DNA of 64,000 bases, from contig NZ_CH672376.1 of the NCBI RefSeq assembly GCF_000153105.1, positions 74,028-138,027 of the forward strand, given 5' to 3'. The stretch's first letter is position 1, and each line of letters begins with the position of its first letter. Both the position numbers and the translations under genes were made by a program. Source of the DNA: Blastopirellula marina DSM 3645 (lineage in GTDB: Bacteria; Planctomycetota; Planctomycetia; Pirellulales; Pirellulaceae). Under the pieces are notes generated by a model. The model was not told where the DNA came from and searched no databases. It saw nothing but the letters and a program-made list of their open reading frames with translations. Below are positions 55,010 through 63,259 of this stretch, piece by piece.

Positions 55010-57415
55010 TTGAGACTCTCCCTCGACCTTTCCTCTTTGACGTATCGCTTGTTAGGCGTGCTGGGAAGCGCATGCGTCGTCATGCTATCACTGACCGCGC
55101 CTGCTAGCGCGCAGCAAGCGGGTGACGACATTCAGCCCGGCTTGATCTCTGGTACGTCGACCTTCGCCAGTCCTTACGCCAACGGGCAGGGCGGCGAGTA
55201 CTTTCCCCGAATATCAGTTCAGCATCGGACCGAAGGGGCTGGTTACGATTATTCGTTCACCGACTTTCGGGCTTGGGTTCCGCTGTACGAATCGTACGAC
55301 TCCAAATCGCTGACATTCTTTGACGGCGCCTTTTTGCTGGCGAATGATCAAAACGTCGGCATGAACGCGGTGGTCGGTCAGCGGTTCTACTCTGACAATT
55401 ACGGCCGCACTTTCGGCGGCTATGTCGGCTACGATAATCGCGACACCGGCAATCAGACCGTCGGTCAGGTGGTGACCGGTTTCGAGTCGCTCGGCCGGAT
55501 CGACTTTCGGGTGAACGGTTATTTTCCGACGACCAGCGATCCCACCATGACGGGCCAGACCGGCTTCTTCGATCCGACTTATGTCGGCTACAACATTCAG
55601 CTGTCGCAATTGACGCAGTATGAAGTTGCGATGAAAGGGTTTGACGCCGAAATCGGCGGAGCGCTGCCGCACGTCGGCGACTATCTGCGCGCCTATCTCG
55701 GCGCTTACAACTTTCAAGGCTCCGGCTCGCCGCAGGCCTGGGGTTGGAAGACGCGCTTTGAGAGTCACGTGACCGATCGGATGCGTCTCTATCTGACGGT
55801 CAGCGATGATCAGGTGTTTGACACCAACGTCGTCTTTGGCGCCGCGTTCTTTTTTCCCGGAAGTTCGGCCCGCCGCGTGCCGCAGTACGACAACTACGTC
55901 AACAAGATGGACGAGCCGATCATTCGTAACGAAGCGATCGTCGTCAACAAGACAAATCAATCGTCCATCGTCAACGCGACGAATCCCGTCAGCGGCGCCG
56001 ATCAGCAGGTGATTCATGTCGATCCCAACGCAGTTGCCGCGGGTGATGGAACGGTAGAAAATCCTTATAACGCACTGCAGCTGGCTCAGGCCGGTTCGCA
56101 ACCCAACGACATCATCTTCGTCCATCCGCGGGCCGACAACACCGCGACCAACCTGACGCAATCGCTCACCTTGCAAGAGAATCAGCGTTTGCTCGCGTCG
56201 ACCACGCAGCACATGTTTACGGCGACGCAGGGAACGTTTGATCTGCCGGGTTACGAAGCCGGCAATCGCCCGACGCTTGATTCGCCAGGCGTCGGCGTCA
56301 CGCTGGCCAACAACAACGAAGTTTCGGGCTTTCGTTTTAGCAATACCGGCGGCGACTCGATCGCCGGCAACGGCATTCAAGGTTTCAATATCAATAACAA
56401 CCAGTTCGAGCACTTTGGCGCCTTCGGCGAGGCGAGCATTTACATTGAGAACGCCAGCGGAACCGGCGTGATTCGCGACAATACGATCAGCAATCTCGCT
56501 TCGGCGGGGGATTCAGGAATATACGTCGAACTGGCGAATACCGCCGACTTGACGATCTCTGGCAACTCGCTGACCCGCACGTTGAGCGCCGGCGGCAATT
56601 CTGGTATCGCCGTCGATGTGTTGCCTGGGGTCAACGCGACGGTCAATATCAACGACAACGAACTATCTCAACTGATGGCGTCTTCTGGCTACGGAATCTA
56701 CCTTGGCTCATCCGGCAACGTCACAGCCAGCATTTCCAACAACCGGGTCTTCCAAGGGCTGAGCGCACTTGTACTTGATTACGGCATATACGCCGATATT
56801 GACGCTGGAACAGCGACATTGACCATCGATAACAATCGAATCGGAACCTTCGCCGGTGCGCAAGTGTTGGATGCCGGCATTATTGTCGAAATTGACACGA
56901 CAGGCGGAACGACGACCTACCTGCGGAACAATACCGTCAGTGACTTCCTCACTGCAGGCGCTTACAATTCGGGAGTTGAATATGTAGCGCAATTCGGCGG
57001 AAATCACAATCTGGTGTTGACCGGCAATACCGTCTATCACTCTGGCTTCAATGTCGCTTCGGACGGATTTATCGTCAGTGCCGGAACGGGCGCGACGATC
57101 AATGCGAATGTGCAAAACAACGTCGCCAACACCTCCTTCTTGTCCGATGGGATGACATTCAACGCTTCGGGCGCCTCGACGATCAATATGCGGATGCAGA
57201 ACAACACGCTGTTAGACGATGTCATAATTGCTAGCAACACGTTGTCGAACGTGAACTTCGAAGTCTTCGGTGGCCAGATGGTCCCGGCTGTTCTGACCGG
57301 CGCCGATGTCGAAGGGCAAAATACGTTCCTCGGCGGCGGCTCCGCCTTCATCAATACGGCGAGCGGCGGCGCCGCTACGCGTGTCGCCCCCAACAGCTTG
57401 CCGATTCCGGAGTAA
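55010..57415 (+). CDS. Inverse-autotransporter-like barrel with beta-helix passenger
   Basis: 801 residues from TTG 55010, which gives a full signal peptide (hydrophobic core, then T-A-P-A-S-A-Q). Residues 50-290 resemble the intimin/invasin-type barrel: repeated aromatic strands, G-Y-V-G-Y-D-N-R-D-T, and F-R-V-N-G-Y-F-P-T-T, which recalls the N-G-Y-F-P motif of that domain. After V-D-P-N-A-V-A-A-G-D-G-T-V-E-N-P-Y-N-A-L-Q, the rest is a right-handed parallel beta-helix with many N-N-x and G-x-(I/V) turns. The layout is N-terminal barrel then exposed passenger, that is type Ve secretion. A receptor is unknown. Confidence 0.75.
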   Translation: MRLSLDLSSLTYRLLGVLGSACVVMLSLTAPASAQQAGDDIQPGLISGTSTFASPYANGQGGEYFPRISVQHRTEGAGYDYSFTDFRAWVPLYESYDSKSLTFFDGAFLLANDQNVGMNAVVGQRFYSDNYGRTFGGYVGYDNRDTGNQTVGQVVTGFESLGRIDFRVNGYFPTTSDPTMTGQTGFFDPTYVGYNIQLSQLTQYEVAMKGFDAEIGGALPHVGDYLRAYLGAYNFQGSGSPQAWGWKTRFESHVTDRMRLYLTVSDDQVFDTNVVFGAAFFFPGSSARRVPQYDNYVNKMDEPIIRNEAIVVNKTNQSSIVNATNPVSGADQQVIHVDPNAVAAGDGTVENPYNALQLAQAGSQPNDIIFVHPRADNTATNLTQSLTLQENQRLLASTTQHMFTATQGTFDLPGYEAGNRPTLDSPGVGVTLANNNEVSGFRFSNTGGDSIAGNGIQGFNINNNQFEHFGAFGEASIYIENASGTGVIRDNTISNLASAGDSGIYVELANTADLTISGNSLTRTLSAGGNSGIAVDVLPGVNATVNINDNELSQLMASSGYGIYLGSSGNVTASISNNRVFQGLSALVLDYGIYADIDAGTATLTIDNNRIGTFAGAQVLDAGIIVEIDTTGGTTTYLRNNTVSDFLTAGAYNSGVEYVAQFGGNHNLVLTGNTVYHSGFNVASDGFIVSAGTGATINANVQNNVANTSFLSDGMTFNASGASTINMRMQNNTLLDDVIIASNTLSNVNFEVFGGQMVPAVLTGADVEGQNTFLGGGSAFINTASGGAATRVAPNSLPIPE

Positions 57416-57420
57416 ACTAC

Positions 57421-57514
57421 TGTAGGGCAGGCCTTGGCCTGCCGCGCTGCTCGAGCGACACCGGTTTCGCGATGTCGCTTGAGCGATTCGTCGGCAGGCA
57501 CGGCCTGCCCTACA
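57421..57514. repeat. 94-bp nested inverted repeat
   Basis: The outer arms TGTAGGGCAGGCC (57421-57433) and GGCCTGCCCTACA (57502-57514) are exact. Inner matches are CCTGCCG with CGGCAGG, and GCTCGAGCGACA with TGTCGCTTGAGC (one wobble). The element sits directly between the beta-helix gene and the regulator gene. Its GGCCTTGGCCTG core also occurs in the element at 41180-41301. Confidence 0.85.
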
Positions 57515-57534
57515 ACTTGCGAGGGCCTATCGTC

Positions 57535-58317
57535 ATGTTTACAACCACTGAATTCTCCCGCGTCAGCGGACTCTCGGTCGAGATGTTACGACTGCTCGGG
57601 ACGCAGGAAGTGCTGATTCCGGCAAACCAAGATGATGACGAAGAGCTGGCCGCTTACGACGAAACGCAGCTGCCGGTCGCCAGGGCGATTTATCATCTGG
57701 GCAAGATCCAGGTGCCGCTCGAAAGAATGAAGTCGCTGCTGGCCCAGAACTCTGGCAAGATCGACATCGCGACGCTCCTGACTCAGCAAGAACGCAAACC
57801 GCTGCCAGCGAAGAAAATCAAAACGATCGTCGCTCAAGAGGCGGCGATTGAAGCGATGGTGTCGCAAAACGATAGTGACATCCACGAAAGCAAAGTCGAC
57901 CGACTGCTGATCGCCGGCATCCGGATGCAGGGGAAGTACGTCGACTGCGGCAAAGCGTACGGCAAGATCGGCTGGCAATATGGACGCTTGCTGAGCGGCC
58001 CGGCGATGATGCTGCACTACGACAAAGAGTACAAAGAAACCGACGCCGATTTCGAGGCCTGCTTTCCGATTCGCAAGGGGGAATCGAAAAAGGGGATCGA
58101 GGTTCACGAGCTGCAGGGAGGGCGCCTTGTCTCGCTGCTGCACAGCGGCCCTTACGAGACGCTGGCCGGGTCGTACGCCCGACTGCTCCGATACGTCCGG
58201 GCGCGGCATCCGGGCTATCTGTTGCCGACGCGTGAGACCTACGTCAAGGGACCCGGCTGGCTCTTTAAGGGCGACCCCGAAAAGTATTTGACCGAGCTCC
58301 AGATTTTGGTGGCGTAG
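57535..58317 (+). CDS. MerR-like/GyrI effector-binding regulator
   Basis: 260 residues from the ATG at 57535. The N-terminus (F-T-T-T-E-F-S-R-V-S-G-L-S-V-E-M-L-R-L-L-G) resembles a MerR-type helix-turn-helix, and a helical linker follows. The C-terminal half matches the GyrI-like effector-binding fold: A-C-F-P-I-R-K-G, E-L-Q-G-G-R-L-V-S-L-L-H-S-G-P-Y-E-T-L, and P-T-R-E-T-Y. Such proteins bind small aromatic or drug-like ligands and often activate efflux genes. No efflux pump is adjacent, so the target is unknown. Confidence 0.82.
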   Translation: MFTTTEFSRVSGLSVEMLRLLGTQEVLIPANQDDDEELAAYDETQLPVARAIYHLGKIQVPLERMKSLLAQNSGKIDIATLLTQQERKPLPAKKIKTIVAQEAAIEAMVSQNDSDIHESKVDRLLIAGIRMQGKYVDCGKAYGKIGWQYGRLLSGPAMMLHYDKEYKETDADFEACFPIRKGESKKGIEVHELQGGRLVSLLHSGPYETLAGSYARLLRYVRARHPGYLLPTRETYVKGPGWLFKGDPEKYLTELQILVA

Positions 58318-58458
58318 AAAACGCCCCAGTCCAAGGACCTGTGGCGACAGCGAGGGAAAAATCGCCAAAAACTTCTACTTAACGCGCGTCTCGGTCGATG
58401 TTATCTTGAGAGGATTCGGAAGCGGCATTCTTCTCACCTCCAAACCGTCGCAATCGCC

Positions 58459-58866
58459 ATGCCTATTGTTAAGTTCGTCAAAGAGAAGAAAGAGGTCGAA
58501 GTCCCCGAGGGCTCCAATCTCCGCCAAGTGGCGATCCAAGCTGGGGTTAACGTCCACCAAGGGGTGAACGGCATCGGCGCCGGCGTCAACAAGGTTCTCA
58601 ATTGCCATGGTTTGGGGCAATGCGGCACTTGTCGCGTTTTGATCACGCAGGGGATTGAAAACGCCAGCCCCATGCGCATGATGGAGAAAGTGAAATTTAC
58701 GGTTCCCGTCGGGCCGTATCTGCCGATTCCCGATCCGATCGCTTGTCTCGCCTATATCGGCAACGAAGAGACGATGCGGCTTTCGTGTCAAACCAAAGTG
58801 CTGGGAGACATGGAAGTCCAAACGGGTCCCGAGTTGAATCTCTTCGGCGAAAATTTCTTCAGCTAA
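58459..58866 (+). CDS. [2Fe-2S] ferredoxin
   Basis: 135 residues. Plant/adrenodoxin-type ferredoxin fold. The cluster ligands are probably Cys49, Cys55 and Cys58 in N-C-H-G-L-G-Q-C-G-T-C-R, with the fourth Cys110 in R-L-S-C-Q-T-K. An additional Cys96 is present. The N-terminus V-K-F-V-K-E-K-K-E-V-E-V-P-E-G fits the beta-grasp start. It lies 17 bp before the PII gene on the same strand, which suggests a common transcript. The electron partner is unknown. Confidence 0.93.
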   Translation: MPIVKFVKEKKEVEVPEGSNLRQVAIQAGVNVHQGVNGIGAGVNKVLNCHGLGQCGTCRVLITQGIENASPMRMMEKVKFTVPVGPYLPIPDPIACLAYIGNEETMRLSCQTKVLGDMEVQTGPELNLFGENFFS

Positions 58867-58883
58867 CTTCGCCGAGTCTGAGC

Positions 58884-59237
58884 GTGAAACAAGTCATCGC
58901 TATCGTAAAGCCCTATCTGGCCGAAAAGGTCCTGGAAGAGTTGAGCCGCGCGCCGATCGAAGCGCTCAACGTTCGCGAAGTGAAAGGCTTCGGCCGACAG
59001 AAGAGCTATCTCGACGAATACAGCGACAGCGAATATGGCCAAACCTTCTTGCCCAAGGTCGAGATCACGATCTGGTTAGACGATTACCGCGCCGAAGAAA
59101 CGATCCGCCGCATCGTGCAGGTCGCTCGCAGCGGACGCATGGGAGACGGCAAGATCTTCGTCCTCCCGGCCATGAGCGCCGGTGAAGCGATCGACATCGC
59201 CGCCGCGCCGGTTTCGACCGGCAAGAAGAAAAAGTAG
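58884..59237 (+). CDS. glnB: PII-family nitrogen regulator
   Basis: 117 residues from GTG 58884 (M-K-Q-V-I-A-I-V-K-P). The PII pattern is clear: L-A-E-K-V-L-E-E-L, V-R-E-V-K-G-F-G-R-Q-K-S-Y-L-D-E-Y, a T-loop Tyr in D-S-E-Y-G that corresponds to the uridylylation site, F-L-P-K-V-E-I, and G-R-M-G-D-G-K-I-F-V. PII trimers sense ATP/ADP and 2-oxoglutarate. No ammonium transporter or glutamine synthetase is adjacent. The gene symbol reflects family membership; GlnK is not excluded. Confidence 0.92.
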   Translation: MKQVIAIVKPYLAEKVLEELSRAPIEALNVREVKGFGRQKSYLDEYSDSEYGQTFLPKVEITIWLDDYRAEETIRRIVQVARSGRMGDGKIFVLPAMSAGEAIDIAAAPVSTGKKKK

Positions 59238-59373
59238 GGCGAAGAAGCGTCGCTTCGCTTGGGGGGCGGCGCGCCCGATTGCTGCGGGAAAAGTCAGGAA
59301 TTCTTGTCCAGTCGACCCACCCAATCTCGCATTCTTCCTTTGGGTAATGCGTGATTACCACAAGCGGGCGGGT

Positions 59374-59379
59374 TATAAT
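59374..59379 (+). promoter_or_regulatory. TATAAT -10 box before kinase gene
   Basis: A perfect TATAAT at 59374-59379 lies about 100 bp before the ATG at 59479. No good -35 was found at 16-18 bp, so the assignment rests on the hexamer and its location. Confidence 0.45.
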
Positions 59380-59478
59380 CGGCCTTGTCCCAGAAGTTGG
59401 CTCCCTTTTGCGTAAAGTCATGCGGAACGCCTGGCGGCGGGCCGTGCTGACGCCGGTTACGCGCCCGAGGATCGAATT

Positions 59479-62400
59479 ATGACGCTCGACGACCGCGTCT
59501 TGGACTTACTGGCGAAGTGGGAAGATACCGTCCACGGCGGCGACCAGATCGACCTCACCATGCTGGCCGGCGGCGACACCCTCTTGGCGGCCGATTTGCA
59601 ACGGCATGTCGTCGCGCTCCAAAAGCTCGTCTGGCTCGATCAGGCGGAGCCGGAGAGCGAGGAATTGCACCTGCCGTCATCCACTGCGCTGAGAATCGCG
59701 TTATTGCTTCCAGACGATCTTCCCTTAGAAACGCTGCAAGCGAATCTAACCAAAGCCGAGATTCTTACTCCCGACCAGTTGGCGCAGTTGCCGCGCGTAA
59801 AAAACGCCTATCAACTGTCGGAATTTCTCCTAGAGTCCGAACTGCTGACGCGATTTCAATTGCGCTCGGTCGCGAATGGTCGCACGCGCGGTTTAAAGCT
59901 GGGCCGCTACGTGATTCTCGACAAGATCGGCTCAGGGGGAATGGGCCAGGTCTACAAGGCTCGGCACAACAAGATGGATCGCAACGTGGCGTTGAAGGTG
60001 TTGCCCCCCGAGATGCTGGGCAGGACGAACGGGATCGAGCGATTCAATCAAGAGGTGCAACTCGCCGCGCAATTGCGGCACGTCAACATCGTCGAAGCGT
60101 TCGACGCCGACGAAGCGGAAGGGCTCCATTTTTTCGTGATGGAGTTTGTGGACGGCCACGATCTGAGTTCCGTCGTCCGTCGCCAAGGACCGCTGCCGGT
60201 GGCCCAAGCAGTCGACTATATGATGCAAGCGGCGCGCGGATTAGCGTACGCCCACCGCATGGGGCTGATCCATCGCGACATCAAGCCGGCCAATCTGCTG
60301 CTCAATCCAGTAGGCGTGGTGAAGATTCTCGACATGGGAATCGCGCGGATGCAGACCGACGCCAATCAGTCGGGGCTGACTCAAAACGGCGCGATCATGG
60401 GGACGATCGATTTCATGGCGCCCGAACAAGCGATCGACGCCAAGACGGTGACGCCGCAAGCCGATCTTTACAGTCTTGGTTGTTCGCTTTGTTACCTGCT
60501 GACAGGGCGTCCGCCGTTTGGCGGCGAGTCGTTGATGGTCAAGTTGCTCGGTCATCGCGAGCAGGCGCCTTTGAGCCTCATCGCGGCGCGCAGCGACGTG
60601 CCGCCGGAGTTGGAAGCGATCTATCAGAAATGTCTGGCGAAGCTGCCGGCCGATCGATATCCGAGCGCCGGCGATCTGCTCGCGGATTTAGAAAAGGTCC
60701 CTTTGTCACAAAACGCGTCGCCAGGGCCGATCGCGCTGGGCGAACCGCAGCAGGAAATCGACACGTCGCCGACCACTCACTTTGCAACGCAAGCGCAGTT
60801 GATCAACCGGCAGCTGCCGGCAGTGGTTGTGGAGGCCGGTTCCTCGCGCGGCAAGCGAACTCGCCCAAAACGAGGAGTCCCTTTTTTCGGCGGCGCGATC
60901 GGCGTCGGTCTGCTGCTATGCGGACTGCTCTACTATGGCGCAGGGCTGCTGTTCAAGATCTCTACTCCCGACGGGGCGCTCGTCGTCGAAGTGGACGGAG
61001 ACGATTTCGTCGCGCATCTCCGTGACCACGATCTGCAACTGGTCAATCAAAAAACGCAAGAGACGACGACGATCCAGTTACGTCGAACCGAGCAAACAAA
61101 ACCGCTGCCGCCGGGCCAATACATGTTCGCGTTAGAAACGAGCAGCGGCCTGAAAACCAACGTCCGCGAACTCACCATCTCCAGCGGGATTGAATCAAAG
61201 GTTCACGTCTATTGGGAGAAATCAGCCGAAGCCGTCACCGTTTCGTCCACTCCGACAGACGCGGTTGCGGCGGCGCCTGTCGTCGCCAAAGCCGCTGCTG
61301 CAAGCATGTCGGCTGGTCCGGTCGCCAGCGACAAACCGACATCATCCCCGCCGCATGACTACGATGCGTTTGCGACCGGCAAATGGGTTTCGTTGTTGAC
61401 CAATCAAGCAGAATTTGATCGTTGGGTTGCGGCGCGCGATAAGCCGCCGTCTGCCGGAGAACTCGTTGCGTTCGACAACGGCGTCGTGACGCTTCGCAAT
61501 GCGACGGATCTTTTGTTTCCTCCGGTCCGCGCCAAAAATTTTCTCTTTCGAGCGCGACTGAAATATGAGAGTGGACTCAACATTTGTTTGAAAGTTCGTC
61601 AGTCCAATCCGACCTACTCCGCGTGGTGGAATTTCGGCGGCCGACACTTTGGGATCGGATATTCTCCGGTCGGCGCGCGGTGGAAGGATCTTTTGACCGC
61701 GCATACTCGTGACAACCCTCGTCCCTTCTCAGAGATCGCAATCGCCGGTATCGGTCGCAAATTTATTTTGTATGTCGATGGAAAAGAACTGTTTGAAGTC
61801 GATCGAGAGGATGACCCGACAGACCAGCTAAGCGTCGGCTTGGGAACGGCGAGAAATAGCGCAGGACAATACAAAGACATCCAACTGATGGTGCTCGACG
61901 ACGACGTTGTCAAACCGGCGTCTCCCTATCTGCAAGATCCGGACTACCTGGCCGCCAAGTATGCGCTGTCGGTCGGAGGGACGGTTCAGGCCAACAGCGG
62001 CCCCTATGTATCGAACCTACAACAACTTCAATCGCCGCCGTTTGCGCTGACCTCGGTTAGCTTCATCAACAATAAGCAAGTGACCGACGACGGGCTCGCG
62101 ATATTTGAAAACTGCACAGCGGTCGAAAGGCTGACGATGCATGGGATTGCGAACCTGACAGGCCGCGGCCTGGCGTACTTCCGCAACTGCCGCAGTCTGC
62201 GTTATATCAACTGCAACGAGTCTCCCCGAGCCGGATCCGGCCTCGCTCAGTTTGCCGATTGTAAGCAATTATCGGGACTTCAATTATGGCATGTAACGCT
62301 CACGCTTCCCGACTTGCTTCCCTTGGCCGATCGTAAGTTGAAAGACATCAATCTCGGGGGAACCGCCGTCACCGATGATTGGCTGCTGCGATTCACCAAC

Positions 62401-62748
62401 GTCGCTGACCTGGATTTTTTCAATGTGCGCTACACCAATGTCAGCGACAAAGGGCTCGCCCATTTTCAGGATTGCAAAAAGATAAAATATCTCTCTATCG
62501 GCAGAACGCGCGTCACCGACGCAGGACTCGCCTACTTTCGCGAGTGCCGCGAGATGAATCACGTGATCATCGCCGAAACGGTCATTTCAGACGCGAGTAT
62601 CGATGTTCTTAAGAATTTCAAAAACTTGAAAGGGATCGAACTCGAGAAGACGAAGATCACCGCAGCCGGCGTCAACCAGCTTCACCAGGCGCTCCCGCAG
62701 TGCAAGATTGTGTGGGACGGCGGAACCATGGAGCCGGTCAAACCGTAG
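59479..62748 (+). CDS. Ser/Thr kinase fused to DUF1080-like domain and LRRs
   Basis: 1089 residues. A helical N-terminal region of about 140 residues precedes a Hanks-type kinase domain: Gly-rich loop G-S-G-G-M-G near residue 151, Lys173, H-R-D at 265-267, and D-M-G at 285 in place of DFG. A single membrane segment follows around residues 470-490. The extracellular part has a DUF1080/concanavalin-like domain (about 625-805) and a C-terminal region of LRR-like repeats with T-x-V-(T/S)-D-x-G-L-A-(H/Y)-F turns. A membrane receptor kinase with extracellular binding domains is inferred. No cognate phosphatase or partner gene is adjacent. Confidence 0.92.
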   Translation: MTLDDRVLDLLAKWEDTVHGGDQIDLTMLAGGDTLLAADLQRHVVALQKLVWLDQAEPESEELHLPSSTALRIALLLPDDLPLETLQANLTKAEILTPDQLAQLPRVKNAYQLSEFLLESELLTRFQLRSVANGRTRGLKLGRYVILDKIGSGGMGQVYKARHNKMDRNVALKVLPPEMLGRTNGIERFNQEVQLAAQLRHVNIVEAFDADEAEGLHFFVMEFVDGHDLSSVVRRQGPLPVAQAVDYMMQAARGLAYAHRMGLIHRDIKPANLLLNPVGVVKILDMGIARMQTDANQSGLTQNGAIMGTIDFMAPEQAIDAKTVTPQADLYSLGCSLCYLLTGRPPFGGESLMVKLLGHREQAPLSLIAARSDVPPELEAIYQKCLAKLPADRYPSAGDLLADLEKVPLSQNASPGPIALGEPQQEIDTSPTTHFATQAQLINRQLPAVVVEAGSSRGKRTRPKRGVPFFGGAIGVGLLLCGLLYYGAGLLFKISTPDGALVVEVDGDDFVAHLRDHDLQLVNQKTQETTTIQLRRTEQTKPLPPGQYMFALETSSGLKTNVRELTISSGIESKVHVYWEKSAEAVTVSSTPTDAVAAAPVVAKAAAASMSAGPVASDKPTSSPPHDYDAFATGKWVSLLTNQAEFDRWVAARDKPPSAGELVAFDNGVVTLRNATDLLFPPVRAKNFLFRARLKYESGLNICLKVRQSNPTYSAWWNFGGRHFGIGYSPVGARWKDLLTAHTRDNPRPFSEIAIAGIGRKFILYVDGKELFEVDREDDPTDQLSVGLGTARNSAGQYKDIQLMVLDDDVVKPASPYLQDPDYLAAKYALSVGGTVQANSGPYVSNLQQLQSPPFALTSVSFINNKQVTDDGLAIFENCTAVERLTMHGIANLTGRGLAYFRNCRSLRYINCNESPRAGSGLAQFADCKQLSGLQLWHVTLTLPDLLPLADRKLKDINLGGTAVTDDWLLRFTNVADLDFFNVRYTNVSDKGLAHFQDCKKIKYLSIGRTRVTDAGLAYFRECREMNHVIIAETVISDASIDVLKNFKNLKGIELEKTKITAAGVNQLHQALPQCKIVWDGGTMEPVKP

Positions 62749-62769
62749 CCCGTGAGAGCGGCCTGCGAC

Positions 62770-63180
62770 TTATTTCTGCTTGGCGTTGCTCTTCGGCACG
62801 TCAAAGTCGATGGTGTCGCTCGACTGCGGCAGGTCGTGATGAAATTGATAAGCGGGGAAGAGAGGCATTCCGTCCGGATTATCTCTTGTGGCGACCGCGT
62901 CAAAGCCTTCGATTCGCACGACATGCGGACCGCTGGCGACGCCTAGCGACTCACGCGTGTCATATTCGCCGTTGCGAATCACCGCCAGGCTGCCGGGGCC
63001 TGAATTGCCTGCCTGGGTATCTGGCGCGAACATAATGGTTCCCGCCGGAACCGGCTGTCCGTCGTAGGTAACCTTCCCCGAGAGATGAGGCATCGAAGTC
63101 GACCCGCCGCAGCCGGCCAACATTATCGCCGCGGTCCATAGCGTCGACGCGCGACAAATTTGCAATAGTTGAGTATTCAT
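62770..63180 (-). CDS. Lipoprotein of module D
   Basis: 136 residues from the ATG at 63180. The signal ends at M-L-A-G-C. The mature part contains G-K-V-T-Y-D-G-Q-P-V-P-A-G-T-I-M-F, A-G-N-S-G-P-G-S-L-A-V and D-T-R-E-S-L-G-V, then I-D-F-D-V-P-K. It is closely similar to the module C lipoprotein. It lies 79 bp downstream of the DUF1559 gene on the same strand, in the same order as the other modules. Function unknown. Confidence 0.82.
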   Translation of the reverse strand: MNTQLLQICRASTLWTAAIMLAGCGGSTSMPHLSGKVTYDGQPVPAGTIMFAPDTQAGNSGPGSLAVIRNGEYDTRESLGVASGPHVVRIEGFDAVATRDNPDGMPLFPAYQFHHDLPQSSDTIDFDVPKSNAKQK

Positions 63181-63259
63181 AAGACGATTCAGCCGGCAAA
63201 AAGAAAGAGAGCTTCCACCGCATCGGTAGCCGCACACGACGGAGGGCAATTGTCGCTCG

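Noticed and set aside
59517-61025. 502-residue frame overlapping the kinase gene
   Set aside because: Arg/Ser-rich out-of-frame reading of the kinase coding sequence; the kinase motifs are in the other frame.
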